A stretch of 64,000 nt of DNA from Nakamurella flava (GTDB lineage Bacteria > Actinomycetota > Actinomycetes > Mycobacteriales > Nakamurellaceae). The stretch lies in the NCBI RefSeq assembly GCF_005298075.1, contig NZ_SZZH01000001.1, forward strand, positions 868,001-932,000, written 5' to 3'. A model generated the notes under the pieces. It did not search any database. It was not told where the DNA came from and saw only the letters and a list, made by a program, of their open reading frames with translations. A program made the position numbers and the translations under genes. Positions 1 through 9,946 of this stretch are shown here, one piece after another (position 1 is the stretch's first letter; each line of letters opens with the position of its first letter).

Positions 1-61
1 CTGTCGGTGCTGCGGAGCAGAATCGGGAACGTAGGCCACGACGGACGGGAGGAGGTGCGAC

Positions 62-430
62 GTGCTGTTGCGAAATGCTGTGGGGGAAACGCTGCGCGAC
101 GCGCGGACCAGACAGAACCGCACACTGCGGGACGTGTCCACTGCGGCCAACGTCTCGCTGGGGTATCTGTCCGAGGTCGAGCGTGGTCGCAAGGAAGCGT
201 CCAGCGAGTTGCTCGCCTCCATCTGTGACGCCCTCGAGCTCGAGGTGTCGGACCTGCTGGACACCGTGAGCCGGACCATGCGGGTCGAGCAGACCGCCGG
301 CAAGGGCGTGCTGGCCAACGCCACCAAGAACGGACTGCCGGCCACGGCGGCGGGCAACCGTTCGGCGAAGCTGGACATCGACCCGAGCCTGCGGATCGTC
401 GTGCCCTACACCCGGGCCCCGGTGGGTTGA
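62..430 (+). CDS. clgR: ClgR-like XRE-family transcriptional regulator
   Basis: A 122-residue DNA-binding protein with an N-terminal helix-turn-helix domain (about residues 8-62). It carries the run [14 protein letters not shown], which closely resembles ClgR of Actinobacteria (Rv2745c in M. tuberculosis), an activator of clp protease and envelope-stress genes. The start is GTG at 62, supported by a GGAGGAGG ribosome site at about 49-56. The tail after residue 65 is alanine-rich and variable, as in that family. It is usually found downstream of pgsA and cinA, but those would lie left of the window. Family assignment is firm; the exact regulon is inferred. Confidence 0.85.
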   Translation: MLLRNAVGETLRDARTRQNRTLRDVSTAANVSLGYLSEVERGRKEASSELLASICDALELEVSDLLDTVSRTMRVEQTAGKGVLANATKNGLPATAAGNRSAKLDIDPSLRIVVPYTRAPVG

Positions 431-436
431 TCGTCC

Positions 437-462
437 GCCGGCCCGGGGAGACCCGGGCCGGC
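437..462. terminator. Bidirectional terminator hairpin, 11-bp stem
   Basis: A perfect inverted repeat (GCCGGCCCGGG, loop GAGA, then its complement) sits in the 36-bp gap between the convergent clgR-like and folA genes. There is no U-tract on either side, which is common in high-GC Actinobacteria. Confidence 0.75.
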
Positions 463-466
463 CCCG

Positions 467-976
467 TCAGGCCCGTCGTTCGTACCGAACGTAGCGGCAG
501 CCGTCGCCCGCCTCGTCCGACACTCGCGCCCAGTCTCGCCCGTCGATGGCCGGAAACGTGGTGTCCCCGGCGACCTCCAGGTCGATCTCGGTGATCTCGA
601 GTGCCGCTGCGTCCCCGATCGTCTGCCGGTAGATCTCTCCGCCACCGACCACGCTGACCCGCTCGGCCCCGGCCAGCAGCGCCAGCGCGTCGGCGACCGA
701 GTGTGTGACCTCCACGCCGTCGGCCCCCCACAGCGGGTCCCGGGTGATGACCACGGTGCGACGGCCCGGCAGCGGTCGGCCGATCGCATCGAAGGTCCGA
801 CGCCCCATGATCATCGGCGCGCCCATCGTCAACCGCTTGAACCGGCGCAGATCGTCCGGCAGGTGCCACGGCATCCCGCCGTCCGCGCCGATGACGCCGT
901 TGCGGGCGACGGCGGCGACGAGGGTCATCGGAGGCAGCGGGCCCGCGGCCGCGCCGACCATCTCGTGCTTGCTCAT
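467..976 (-). CDS. folA: Dihydrofolate reductase
   Basis: Reduces dihydrofolate to tetrahydrofolate with NADPH, regenerating the cofactor that ThyA consumes. The 169-residue protein has the substrate segment MPWHLPDD (35-42) and the NADPH-binding segment around [12 protein letters not shown] (55-66), both standard for DHFR. The start at 976 overlaps the thyA stop as ATGA, so translation is probably coupled. A methionine at residue 17 is where most family members begin and is an alternative start. The thyA-folA order is the classic arrangement. Confidence 0.96.
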   Translation of the reverse strand: MSKHEMVGAAAGPLPPMTLVAAVARNGVIGADGGMPWHLPDDLRRFKRLTMGAPMIMGRRTFDAIGRPLPGRRTVVITRDPLWGADGVEVTHSVADALALLAGAERVSVVGGGEIYRQTIGDAAALEITEIDLEVAGDTTFPAIDGRDWARVSDEAGDGCRYVRYERRA

Positions 977-1767
977 ACGGCGATCGGCGCCTTGATGCCC
1001 GGGTGCGACACGTAGTCGCGGATCACGATGTCCTCGTAGCGGAAACCGTCGATCTCGTGGACGTCCGGGTTCAGTTCTAGCCGGGGGAGCGGCAGCGGTG
1101 TCCGGGTCAGCTGGAGGCGGGCCTGTTCGAAGTGGTTGGAGTACAGGTGCGCGTCACCCAGGGTGTGGACGAAATCACCCGGCCGCAGCCCGACGACCTG
1201 GGCCATCATCTGCGTCAGCAGCGCATAGGAGGCGATGTTGAACGGCACCCCGAGGAAGACGTCGGCGGACCGCTGGTACAGCTGGCAGCTCAGGCGCCCG
1301 TCGGCGACGTAGAACTGGAACAGGGCGTGGCACGGCGGCAACGCCATGTCGCCCACCTCGGCGACGTTCCAGGCCGAGACGATGTGCCGCCGCGAATCCG
1401 GGTTATCCCGCAGCGACCGCACCACGGCGGCGATCTGGTCGATGTGCCGGCCGTCGGGGGTGGGCCAGGAGCGCCACTGGTGCCCGTAGACCGGGCCCAG
1501 GTCGCCGTCGGGACCGGCCCACTCGTCCCAGATGGTGACGCCGCGTTCCTGCAGCCACCGCACGTTTGTCGACCCCTGGAGGAACCACAGCAGTTCGACC
1601 ACGATCGACCGCAGATGCAGCTTCTTCGTGGTCACCACCGGGAAGCCGTCGGCCAGGTCGAAACGCATCTGGTGACCGAAGACGCTGCGGGTGCCCGTCC
1701 CGGTGCGGTCGGACTTGTCGGAGCCGGTGGCCAGGATGCGCTCGAGGAGCTCGTGATACTGCTGCAC
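973..1767 (-). CDS. thyA: Thymidylate synthase
   Basis: Makes dTMP from dUMP using methylene-tetrahydrofolate. The 264-residue length matches the short-form enzyme of E. coli. The catalytic cysteine lies in [11 protein letters not shown] (Cys146), Arg21 is in the RTGTGT segment, and the phosphate-binding pair is in DSRRHIV (Arg126/127). It is the first gene of a two-gene operon with folA, overlapping it by four bases. No odd features are seen. Confidence 0.98.
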   Translation of the reverse strand: MQQYHELLERILATGSDKSDRTGTGTRSVFGHQMRFDLADGFPVVTTKKLHLRSIVVELLWFLQGSTNVRWLQERGVTIWDEWAGPDGDLGPVYGHQWRSWPTPDGRHIDQIAAVVRSLRDNPDSRRHIVSAWNVAEVGDMALPPCHALFQFYVADGRLSCQLYQRSADVFLGVPFNIASYALLTQMMAQVVGLRPGDFVHTLGDAHLYSNHFEQARLQLTRTPLPLPRLELNPDVHEIDGFRYEDIVIRDYVSHPGIKAPIAV

Positions 1768-1859
1768 CCGAACAGGCTAGGCCCCGGGGAACCGGCGGGG
1801 TACCGCCACGCCGGGGGCCGCGGACCGCGCGCGACACGGCGCTGACTACCGTGGGTCCC

Positions 1860-2657
1860 ATGGCCGACCTCGCACCGACCACCGTGCAGACCCGTCCCGA
1901 CCAGTCCGACACCGAACTCGCCGAGTATCTCGTCCGCACCGCCGGTGATCTAGCCGCGCGGATGCGGACGGCGGGGCTGACCGTCGACCAGAAGACCAGC
2001 ATCAGCGACGTCGTCTCGGACGCCGACAAGGCGGCCGAGGCGATGATCGTCGCCGAGCTCGCCCACTCCCGGCCGGCCGACGGGCTGCTCGGTGAGGAGG
2101 GCGCGTCGGCGCCCGGCGACCGCACCTGGGTGATCGACCCGGTGGACGGCACCTTCAACTTCGTGTCGAACCTGCCGGCCTGGTGTTCGGCCCTGGCGCT
2201 GGTCGACGACGAGGTCCCGCTGCTCGGGGCCATCTACCAGCCCAACACCGACGAGATGTGGATCGGCGGGGTCGATCACCCGACGACCCTGAACGGGGTC
2301 CCGATCCCGCAGCTGGTCGACCGTCCACTGCACGAGCTGGCGATCTCCACCTACCTCAGCCCGGAACGTCTGCACGAACCGGAGCTGCGCGAGAGCCTGC
2401 TGCGGGCCATCACCGGGTCCGCGTCGATCCGCATCATCGGCTCGGGGTCCATCGAGCTGGCCGCCGTGGCCTCCGGCCGGCTGGGCGTCTGGTTGCACGC
2501 CGACACGCTGCCGTGGGACTGGATGCCCGGTCGAGCGATCATCGAGGCGGCCGGCGGGGTGACCGAGGTCTTCGAGCACGGCGGCCACCGCTGGCACGTC
2601 GCCGGCCCGCCCACCGCGGTGGCGCAGGCCAAGCAGACGGTCGTCGGCGCCGGCTGA
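1860..2657 (+). CDS. Inositol monophosphatase family protein
   Basis: A Mg2+-dependent, Li+-sensitive-type sugar or inositol phosphatase of 265 residues. Family motifs are present: GEE (78-80), the metal site DPVDGT (93-98) and the C-terminal WDWMPGRAIIEAAGG segment. ATG at 1860 is chosen because the open frame further upstream runs through the thyA promoter region and lacks family similarity. It is divergent from thyA. Substrate cannot be fixed from sequence: inositol-1-phosphate, histidinol phosphate (HisN-type) and fructose-1,6-bisphosphate are all possible. Confidence 0.9.
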   Translation: MADLAPTTVQTRPDQSDTELAEYLVRTAGDLAARMRTAGLTVDQKTSISDVVSDADKAAEAMIVAELAHSRPADGLLGEEGASAPGDRTWVIDPVDGTFNFVSNLPAWCSALALVDDEVPLLGAIYQPNTDEMWIGGVDHPTTLNGVPIPQLVDRPLHELAISTYLSPERLHEPELRESLLRAITGSASIRIIGSGSIELAAVASGRLGVWLHADTLPWDWMPGRAIIEAAGGVTEVFEHGGHRWHVAGPPTAVAQAKQTVVGAG

Positions 2658-2744
2658 CTCGTCCGTCCGCGTCGGCGGGCGGCTCCCGTCCGCTGGCAGC
2701 GGACATCGTGGGTCCGGGGGCGTCCGGTGAGGGACGATGCGGGC

Positions 2745-4619
2745 ATGTCCGCCATCTCCGTCGCGCTCACCGTCGTCGCACTGGTGGCCGTGGGCACCGC
2801 GGTGAGCGTCCTGGCCCGCCGGGTGAACGTGCCGGCCCCGCTGCTGCTGGTGGCGATCGGTATCGGGGCGTCGTACCTGCCGTTCGTCCCGGCCATCGAG
2901 CTCACTCCTGAACTGGTGCTGCTGGGGTTGTTGCCGCCGCTGTTGTACTCGGCGGCCATCCGCACCCCGTTAACCGATCTGCGGGCCAACCGTCGGGTGA
3001 TCGGGCTGCTCGCCGTCGGGTTGGTGCTGTTCACGACACTCGTCGTCGGTCTGGTGACCTGGTGGATCCTGCCGGTCCCGTTCGCCGCCGCCCTGGCGTT
3101 CGGGGCCGTCGTCGCCCCGCCCGACGCGGTGGCGGCCACCGCCGTGGCCCGGCGGATCGGTCTGCCCCGCCGGATCGTGACGGTCCTGGAGGGCGAGTCG
3201 CTGCTGAACGACGCCACGGCACTGGTCGCGTTGCGGACGGCGATCGCGGCCGTCGGCGGCACGGTGAGCGTGTGGAGCAGCGGGCTGGACTTCGCTTGGG
3301 CGGCCGCCGGCGGGGTGCTCATCGGCCTGGTGATCGCGGCCGTGGTGGCGTTCGTGCGGCGGCGCATCCAGGACTCGGTCGTGGACACCGCAGTCTCGCT
3401 GCTGGCCCCGTTCCTGGCCTATCTGCCGGCCGAGGAGGTCCACGCGTCCGGGGTGCTGGCCGTCGTGACCACCGGGCTGGTGCTGGGGCACAAGGCGCCG
3501 GTGCTGCAGAACGCGACGTCGCGGATGAACGAGCGCATCAACTGGTCGACCATCGAGTTCCTGCTGGAGAACGCGGTCTTCCTGCTCATCGGTCTGCAGG
3601 TGCATGCCATCGCCGACGGCCTGCGGGAGTCCGACCTGAGCCCCCTGGTGATCGCCGGGTTCTGTCTGGCCGCGCTGGTCGCGGTGATCGTGTCCCGGCC
3701 GCTGTGGGTGTTCCCGGTCCGCTATCTGCTGCTGCGTCCCCGGATGGCCGACGGGACCGCGGTGCCGTGGGCCAACACGGCGATCGTGGCGTGGGCCGGG
3801 ATGCGGGGGGTCGTGACCCTGGCGGCCGCGTTCGTGTTGCCGAGCACCCTGCCCGAGGTGCAGGTGCTGATCCTCGGCGCATTCGTGGTCACGGCGGGAA
3901 CGTTGTTGCTGCAGGGGTTGTCGTTGCCGTGGTTGGCCCGCCGGTTGCGGGTCCGCGGTCCCGACCCCCGACAGGACGCGTTGGCCGAGGCCGACATCAC
4001 GGCGGCGGCGACGACGGCCGGGCTCGCCGAGTTGGATCGGCTGGCCCGCGAGGAGGACGACCCGGAGCTGCTGGCCAAACTGCGTCGCCGCTCGGAGGCC
4101 CGGGCCAACGCGGTGTGGGAACGGCTGGGACGCCCGGAGGCGGGGGAGACGCCCAGTGAGGCCCACCGCCGGTTGCGGCTGGGCATGCTGGCCGCCGAAC
4201 GGGCCGCGGTGCTCAAGATCCGGGACACCGGCGGTGTGGACAGTGAGGTGCTCTCGTCCGTGCTGGCCGACCTGGACGTCGAGGAATCGATGATCGAGCA
4301 GGCCACCGAACGGGCCCCGTCGTGGGCGGACAAGCCGCTCACCACGCCGCTGCGGGCCACCTCCTCGTGCGCGGAACTGGACGCCGCGGGTGACTGGGCC
4401 GAGCCGCAGACCACCCAGGGGTGTGTGGACTGCCTGGTCGAGGGCACGCGCTGGGTGCATCTGCGGCTGTGTCTGCGGTGCGGGTTCGTCGGCTGCTGCG
4501 ACTCGTCGGTCGGCCGACACGCCGAGCGTCACTTCCACCGCACCGGGCATCCGGTCATCCGCAGCTTCGAGCCGGGGGAAGCGTGGCGCTGGTGCTACGT
4601 GCACGACCTGCTGGGCTGA
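2745..4619 (+). CDS. CPA1-type Na+/H+ antiporter with C-terminal UBP zinc finger
   Basis: A 624-residue membrane protein. The first about 400 residues form roughly 12 hydrophobic segments with the ion-path signature around PPDAVAATAV and the GESLLNDATAL segment of NhaP/CPA1 exchangers. A charged cytoplasmic linker follows (about 400-530). The last about 85 residues are a ubiquitin-protease-type zinc finger rich in Cys and His (CVDC, CLRCGFVGCC, HAERHF, WCYVHD). ATG 2745 has a GGTGAGG site 13 bases upstream; GTG 2727 in frame is an alternative. The fusion exists in other bacteria, but the finger has no known ligand there since ubiquitin is absent. Confidence 0.9.
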   Translation: MSAISVALTVVALVAVGTAVSVLARRVNVPAPLLLVAIGIGASYLPFVPAIELTPELVLLGLLPPLLYSAAIRTPLTDLRANRRVIGLLAVGLVLFTTLVVGLVTWWILPVPFAAALAFGAVVAPPDAVAATAVARRIGLPRRIVTVLEGESLLNDATALVALRTAIAAVGGTVSVWSSGLDFAWAAAGGVLIGLVIAAVVAFVRRRIQDSVVDTAVSLLAPFLAYLPAEEVHASGVLAVVTTGLVLGHKAPVLQNATSRMNERINWSTIEFLLENAVFLLIGLQVHAIADGLRESDLSPLVIAGFCLAALVAVIVSRPLWVFPVRYLLLRPRMADGTAVPWANTAIVAWAGMRGVVTLAAAFVLPSTLPEVQVLILGAFVVTAGTLLLQGLSLPWLARRLRVRGPDPRQDALAEADITAAATTAGLAELDRLAREEDDPELLAKLRRRSEARANAVWERLGRPEAGETPSEAHRRLRLGMLAAERAAVLKIRDTGGVDSEVLSSVLADLDVEESMIEQATERAPSWADKPLTTPLRATSSCAELDAAGDWAEPQTTQGCVDCLVEGTRWVHLRLCLRCGFVGCCDSSVGRHAERHFHRTGHPVIRSFEPGEAWRWCYVHDLLG

Positions 4620-4632
4620 GCCGCCGGCCCGG

Positions 4633-5340
4633 TCAGTTCGTGCTGTAGGGCAGTCGACCCAGCTCCACCGCCGGGCGGGTGGCCAGCGTGCTGAGCTGCG
4701 CCGATTCCCGTCGGAGCAGCTCCATCTCCCGCTCCAGGCGGTTGCCCGCCGTCTCCGCGGTGAGCAGCCGCTGCTTGTCCGGCAGGTCCACCACGACGGC
4801 CGCTGCCACCAGGTAGGACAGCAGCACCGGGTCGGCGGGCAGGTCGGACGCCGGTTCGGCAACCTGGCCCTGCGCCCGGTACATGGCGTCCCGGTAGTCC
4901 AGGAACTGGCGGGTGACCTGCGGAGCCAGATCGGCGGCGTGGGCCGAGGTCAGCTCCGGCAGGAGTTCCAGGGTGCCGGTGAGCGGTTCGTCCGGGTCGT
5001 CGACCGGGTCGACGTCGACCAGGCGGAAGCGCCGGGTGCCGGCGACCACGATGTCCCAGCGGCCGTCGGCGTAGGACTGCGCGGCGCGCAGGCCCGCCAG
5101 GCAACCGACGGAGTACAGCGTCGGCCCCGTCTCGTCGGCGTCGGCGGCGGTCCGGGCGGCGACCTCGCGCCCGGCCCGGATGGCCACCACGCCGAACTGG
5201 CGTTGGTCGGGAGCCCGTTCCTGCAGGCCGGCGACCAGGCGCCGGTAGCGGGTCTCGAAGATGTGGAGCGGGAGCAGGGCACCGGGGAAGAGCACCGTTC
5301 CGAGCGGGAACAGTGGAACACCGGTGAGCAGTCCGGTCAT
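4633..5340 (-). CDS. Lon-protease substrate-binding-domain protein
   Basis: A 235-residue stand-alone version of the N-terminal (LAN/PUA-like) domain of Lon protease, without ATPase or protease domains. The family signature PLFPLGTVLFPGALLPLHIF starts at residue 9, followed by FETRYRRLV. ATG 5340 places this signature at the N-terminus as in homologues, so an upstream in-frame extension is rejected. Such solo proteins are widespread in Actinobacteria and their role is not established. It converges on the antiporter gene with only 13 bases between stops. Confidence 0.88.
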   Translation of the reverse strand: MTGLLTGVPLFPLGTVLFPGALLPLHIFETRYRRLVAGLQERAPDQRQFGVVAIRAGREVAARTAADADETGPTLYSVGCLAGLRAAQSYADGRWDIVVAGTRRFRLVDVDPVDDPDEPLTGTLELLPELTSAHAADLAPQVTRQFLDYRDAMYRAQGQVAEPASDLPADPVLLSYLVAAAVVVDLPDKQRLLTAETAGNRLEREMELLRRESAQLSTLATRPAVELGRLPYSTN

Positions 5341-5399
5341 GCCGACGAATCTACGGATTCTCCGGCCGGGCGGTCGGGCTCGACCCGCGCAACGTGCGA

Positions 5400-5936
5400 T
5401 CAGGTCTGCCGACGACGCGCCCGAAACGCGGCGACGTTGGTGCGGTTGGAGCAACCGGTGCTGCAGAACCGGCGGGACCGGTTCTTGGTGAGATCGACGA
5501 GCACGTCGTCGCAGTCGTCGGCCGCGCACACCTGCAACCGGGCGATCTCGTCAGCGCGGATGACGTCGACCATCGCCATGGCCGCTTCGACGGCCATCCG
5601 GTCGGCGAGCGGCGCGTCCGGAGGCGTGGCGTGCAGGTGGTAGTCCCATCCGTCGTGCCGGATCAGCTGAGGCAGGGCGTGGGTGCGGCGCAGCACGTCG
5701 TTGACCCGGTCGACGAGTTCGTCGCGGTCGCACCGCCACCACGCCTCGAGTTCCGGTCGCAGTCGGCGGACGGCGGCGAGTTCGGCGTCGTCGCCGGTGA
5801 CCGCGCCGCTCCACTGCCATTCGCGGACGAAGTCGGCCAGCCCGTCGGCGGCGGCGAGCTGGTCGTCGCCGTGCGCGGTGTTGACCAGGGCGGCGGCCGA
5901 GGCCAGGGCGACCTCGGTGTCATGAGCAAAGACCAC
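5400..5936 (-). CDS. CGNR zinc-finger protein (putative regulator)
   Basis: A 178-residue protein with an N-terminal ABATE-like region and a C-terminal CGNR-type zinc finger (about 137-172). The cysteine pairs are visible in CAADDC and FCSTGCSNR; the usual CGNR tetrad reads CSNR. These proteins are thought to bind DNA and regulate stress or transport genes. It is divergent from the EamA transporter gene at 6022, so it probably regulates that promoter, an arrangement often seen for this family. Confidence 0.88.
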   Translation of the reverse strand: MVFAHDTEVALASAAALVNTAHGDDQLAAADGLADFVREWQWSGAVTGDDAELAAVRRLRPELEAWWRCDRDELVDRVNDVLRRTHALPQLIRHDGWDYHLHATPPDAPLADRMAVEAAMAMVDVIRADEIARLQVCAADDCDDVLVDLTKNRSRRFCSTGCSNRTNVAAFRARRRQT

Positions 5937-6021
5937 GTTGACTCCTTACGGGCCGCCGATTAGGCTCGGGCTGTCGGTAATGACTGTAGCTTGTTTAGCT
6001 CATGACAGATCGGGGTGTGTG

Positions 6022-7062
6022 ATGTCGCGTTCGGCAGGGACGACGATCGGCGGTGGACGGGGCCTGACGACGGCCCTGCTGTCGGCGTTGTTCTTCGGCA
6101 CCTCCGGCACCCTCGCCGCCGCGTTGCTGACGTCCGGCTGGTCGGCCGGGGCCGCGGTGACCCTGCGGGTCGGCGGCGCCGCGCTGGTGTTGACCCCGTT
6201 CGCCCTCTGGCAGCTGCGCGGCCGCTGGGGCCTGCTGCGGCGGAACCTGCCGATGATCGTGGTCTTCGGACTGCTGGCCGTGGCCGGTTGTCAGTGGTTC
6301 TACTTCAACGCGGTCGCCCGACTCTCGGTCGGCGTGGCCCTGCTGCTGGAGTACCTGGGCATCCTGGTCGTCGTGGCCTGGATGTGGCTGCGGCACCACC
6401 AGCGGCCCCGCCGACTGACCGTGGGCGGGGCCGTCGCCGCCCTGCTGGGCCTGGTCCTCGTGCTCGACGTGACCGGGTCGGCGCGCATCGACATCGTCGG
6501 CGTGCTCTGGGGTCTCGCGGCCGCCGTCGGACTCGCCGCCTACTTCGTGCTCTCCGCCCGCACCGAGGACACGCTGCCCCCGCTGGTCACCGCGTGGGGA
6601 GCCATGGTCACCGGGGCCGTGGGGCTCGGCGTGCTGGGGGCCACCGGACTGGTGCCCTTCGACCTGCGGACCGACGCGGTCCGGCTGCTCGGCACCGAGA
6701 TGCCCTGGTACGTGGCCATCGCCGCCCTGGTGTTCGTCTCGACGGTGCTGGCCTACGTCACCGGCATCGCCGCGGCGCGCGCACTCGGAGCCCGGATGGC
6801 GTCCTTCGTCGGTCTGACCGAGGTGCTGTTCGCGGTCCTGTTCGCCGCCGTGCTGCTCGGTCAGGTCCCGGGCGGCATGCAACTGGCCGGCGGTCTGCTC
6901 ATCCTGCTGGGAGTCACCGCCGTCCGCGTCGACGAGCTGAGCGGTGACCGGTCGTCCCCGGCGGGCGCACCCGATCCCGGCACGGTGATCGGCGCCGACC
7001 CGGTCGTCCCCGGTTCCCCGGGCGCGCCCGCGGGTGTCCGAACGTCGACGACCGGCCGTTGA
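6022..7062 (+). CDS. EamA/DMT-family transporter
   Basis: A 346-residue inner-membrane protein with ten predicted hydrophobic segments arranged as two EamA repeats, the drug/metabolite transporter layout (RhtA-like exporters). ATG 6022 is preferred over an upstream in-frame start because it begins just before the first membrane segment. The last about 45 residues are a Pro/Gly-rich cytoplasmic tail. It is divergent from the CGNR regulator. The substrate, possibly an amino acid or drug, cannot be told. Confidence 0.85.
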   Translation: MSRSAGTTIGGGRGLTTALLSALFFGTSGTLAAALLTSGWSAGAAVTLRVGGAALVLTPFALWQLRGRWGLLRRNLPMIVVFGLLAVAGCQWFYFNAVARLSVGVALLLEYLGILVVVAWMWLRHHQRPRRLTVGGAVAALLGLVLVLDVTGSARIDIVGVLWGLAAAVGLAAYFVLSARTEDTLPPLVTAWGAMVTGAVGLGVLGATGLVPFDLRTDAVRLLGTEMPWYVAIAALVFVSTVLAYVTGIAAARALGARMASFVGLTEVLFAVLFAAVLLGQVPGGMQLAGGLLILLGVTAVRVDELSGDRSSPAGAPDPGTVIGADPVVPGSPGAPAGVRTSTTGR

Positions 7063-7295
7063 CCGACCGGGTCACCCGTGCTGCGGTCGGCGGTCTGCCC
7101 CGGGCAGGAGGGCGGATAACCCCCCTACCCGACCACGTCCCCGCCGGAAACACTGCGTGCGCATGGTTCGGACGGCCACGATCACCCGCTGATCGCGGTG
7201 CCCGACGACTCCCTCGCCGCACAAGCTCTCCACCGCTTTCAGTCGGCGCTCGGTGATCGTTCAGTCGCCCGGGTTGTGCTGTACGTGGCACGACA

Positions 7296-7325
7296 GCCGG
7301 TCGATCCCAGGTGGGATCGACCGGC
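7296..7325. promoter_or_regulatory. 30-bp near-perfect palindrome ahead of FAD-domain gene
   Basis: Two 14-base arms (GCCGGTCGATCCCA and its complement) flank a GG centre. It lies 22 bases before the ATG at 7347 and just before the GGAAGCGGAG ribosome site. It could be a regulator's operator or an RNA hairpin in the 5' leader. The rest of the 7063-7346 gap holds no recognisable gene. Confidence 0.6.
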
Positions 7326-7346
7326 CCGACGGAAGCGGAGAACCCG

Positions 7347-8075
7347 ATGAGCACCCCGATGACCACCCGCGGCTGGAGCACCACCGAGCTGACCCTGGCC
7401 TTGCGGGCCACCGTGCGCGGCGACGTCGTCACCGCCGAGGACCCGAGCTTCGCCGCGGCCGCGTTCGGGGTCGACACCACCCCGGGTCGGGCTCCCGAGG
7501 TCGTCGTCGTCGCCGCCGACGCCCAGGATGTCGCCGCGGTGGCCCGGCTGGCCCCGGCCATCGGCCGCCGGGTCCGGACGCTGGCCAGTGCAACGGTCGG
7601 CCGACACGCGGCCGGACCCCTCGCCGTGCCGCCGGGCACCATCCTGGTCGTCACCCGGCTGCTCACCCGCGTGAACGTGGACTCGACCCGCCGCGAGGTC
7701 ACCGCCGGGGTCGGCGCCGGCTGGCGCGAGGTGGTCCGCGCCCTGGCGCCGCTCGGCCTGCAGGTGGCCGTCGACGCCGACCGCCCGGCCGGTACCGCGG
7801 TCGTCCCGGATCCGACCCGCTCGGGCATCGTCGGGGTCGAGGTGGTGACCGCCGAGGGGTCCTTGCGGCGACTGCGGTCCGGCGAGGGGCCGACCGACGA
7901 CCGGGACCGGTTCGCGGCCCTGATCGCCGGAGCGACCTGCTTCGGGGTGGTCACCGCCATCACCCTGCGGCTGGCCCCGCTGGCGCCCGCCGCGCCGGTC
8001 CGGCCGTTCGTCGACGCCCGCCCTAGAAACGGCCGGGCACTGGAACTCTGCGCGGCGGAACCGACCCGGGCCTGA
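7347..8075 (+). CDS. Shortened FAD-binding (PCMH-type) oxidoreductase domain protein
   Basis: A 242-residue protein resembling only the N-terminal FAD_binding_4 domain of berberine-bridge or glycolate-type oxidases. Visible landmarks are VVVVAADAQDVAAVARLA, the VTAGVGAGWREVV segment and the GATCFGVVTAITLRLAP strand. Full-length relatives are about 450 residues, so the substrate domain is missing. The usual histidine- and glycine-rich flavin loop is degenerate (TVGRHAAGP). ATG 7347 follows a GGAAGCGGAG site. It lies 30 bases before dgdA and is probably cotranscribed. It could be a decaying gene or a flavin-free binding protein. Confidence 0.7.
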   Translation: MSTPMTTRGWSTTELTLALRATVRGDVVTAEDPSFAAAAFGVDTTPGRAPEVVVVAADAQDVAAVARLAPAIGRRVRTLASATVGRHAAGPLAVPPGTILVVTRLLTRVNVDSTRREVTAGVGAGWREVVRALAPLGLQVAVDADRPAGTAVVPDPTRSGIVGVEVVTAEGSLRRLRSGEGPTDDRDRFAALIAGATCFGVVTAITLRLAPLAPAAPVRPFVDARPRNGRALELCAAEPTRA

Positions 8076-9412
<1,337 letters not shown>

Positions 9413-9413
<1 letters not shown>

Positions 9414-9946
9414 TGCACGGCGGGGACCCGGCGCCCGAGGCGTCGGGACCGGTCGCCCGGCCGCGGCGGCCGGGTCGGGCCGAGCAGCAGATCCGCGACG
9501 CCATCGCCCGGGGCGAATTCGACGATCTGCCGGGCGCCGGGAAACCTCTGCCGGCCGAGTTGCTCTCGCGGGACGAGCACTGGTGGATCCGCCAGTTCGC
9601 CGAACGGGAGCAGACGCCGGGGTCGGCGTTCCTGCCGGCCGCGCTGCAGATCCGCAAGGAGGTGCAGACGCTGGCCGAGCGGGTGGCGGTGATGACCACC
9701 GAGGCCTCGGTGCGCCGCACCGTGCTCGACCTGAACGCCCGCATCCGGGCTGAGATCCTGCTACCCACCTCGTCGATCGTGCTCGGCGTCGGGGAACAGG
9801 ACGAGCAGGATGTGGTCGACGGGTGGCATCGGGCGGTCGCCGCCCGCCGCGCGGCCACCGTCCGCGAGGCCGCCGACCGCGCCGCCGCGGTCCCGGCACC
9901 GCGGCGCGGCTGGCGTCGGTGGTTGTGGGGGCCGGGTCAGGGGTGA
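9413..9946 (+). CDS. DUF1992 (DnaJ-homologue subfamily C28-like) protein
   Basis: A 177-residue cytoplasmic protein with the DUF1992 hallmark near residues 23-46 (EQQIRDAIARGEFDDLPGAGKPL in two adjoining parts) and an internal WWIRQFAERE helix. No J domain is present. Function of the family is unknown. The start ATG overlaps the dgdA stop (TGATG), so it is translationally coupled to it. The 3' end overlaps the convergent MFS gene by ten bases. Confidence 0.85.
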
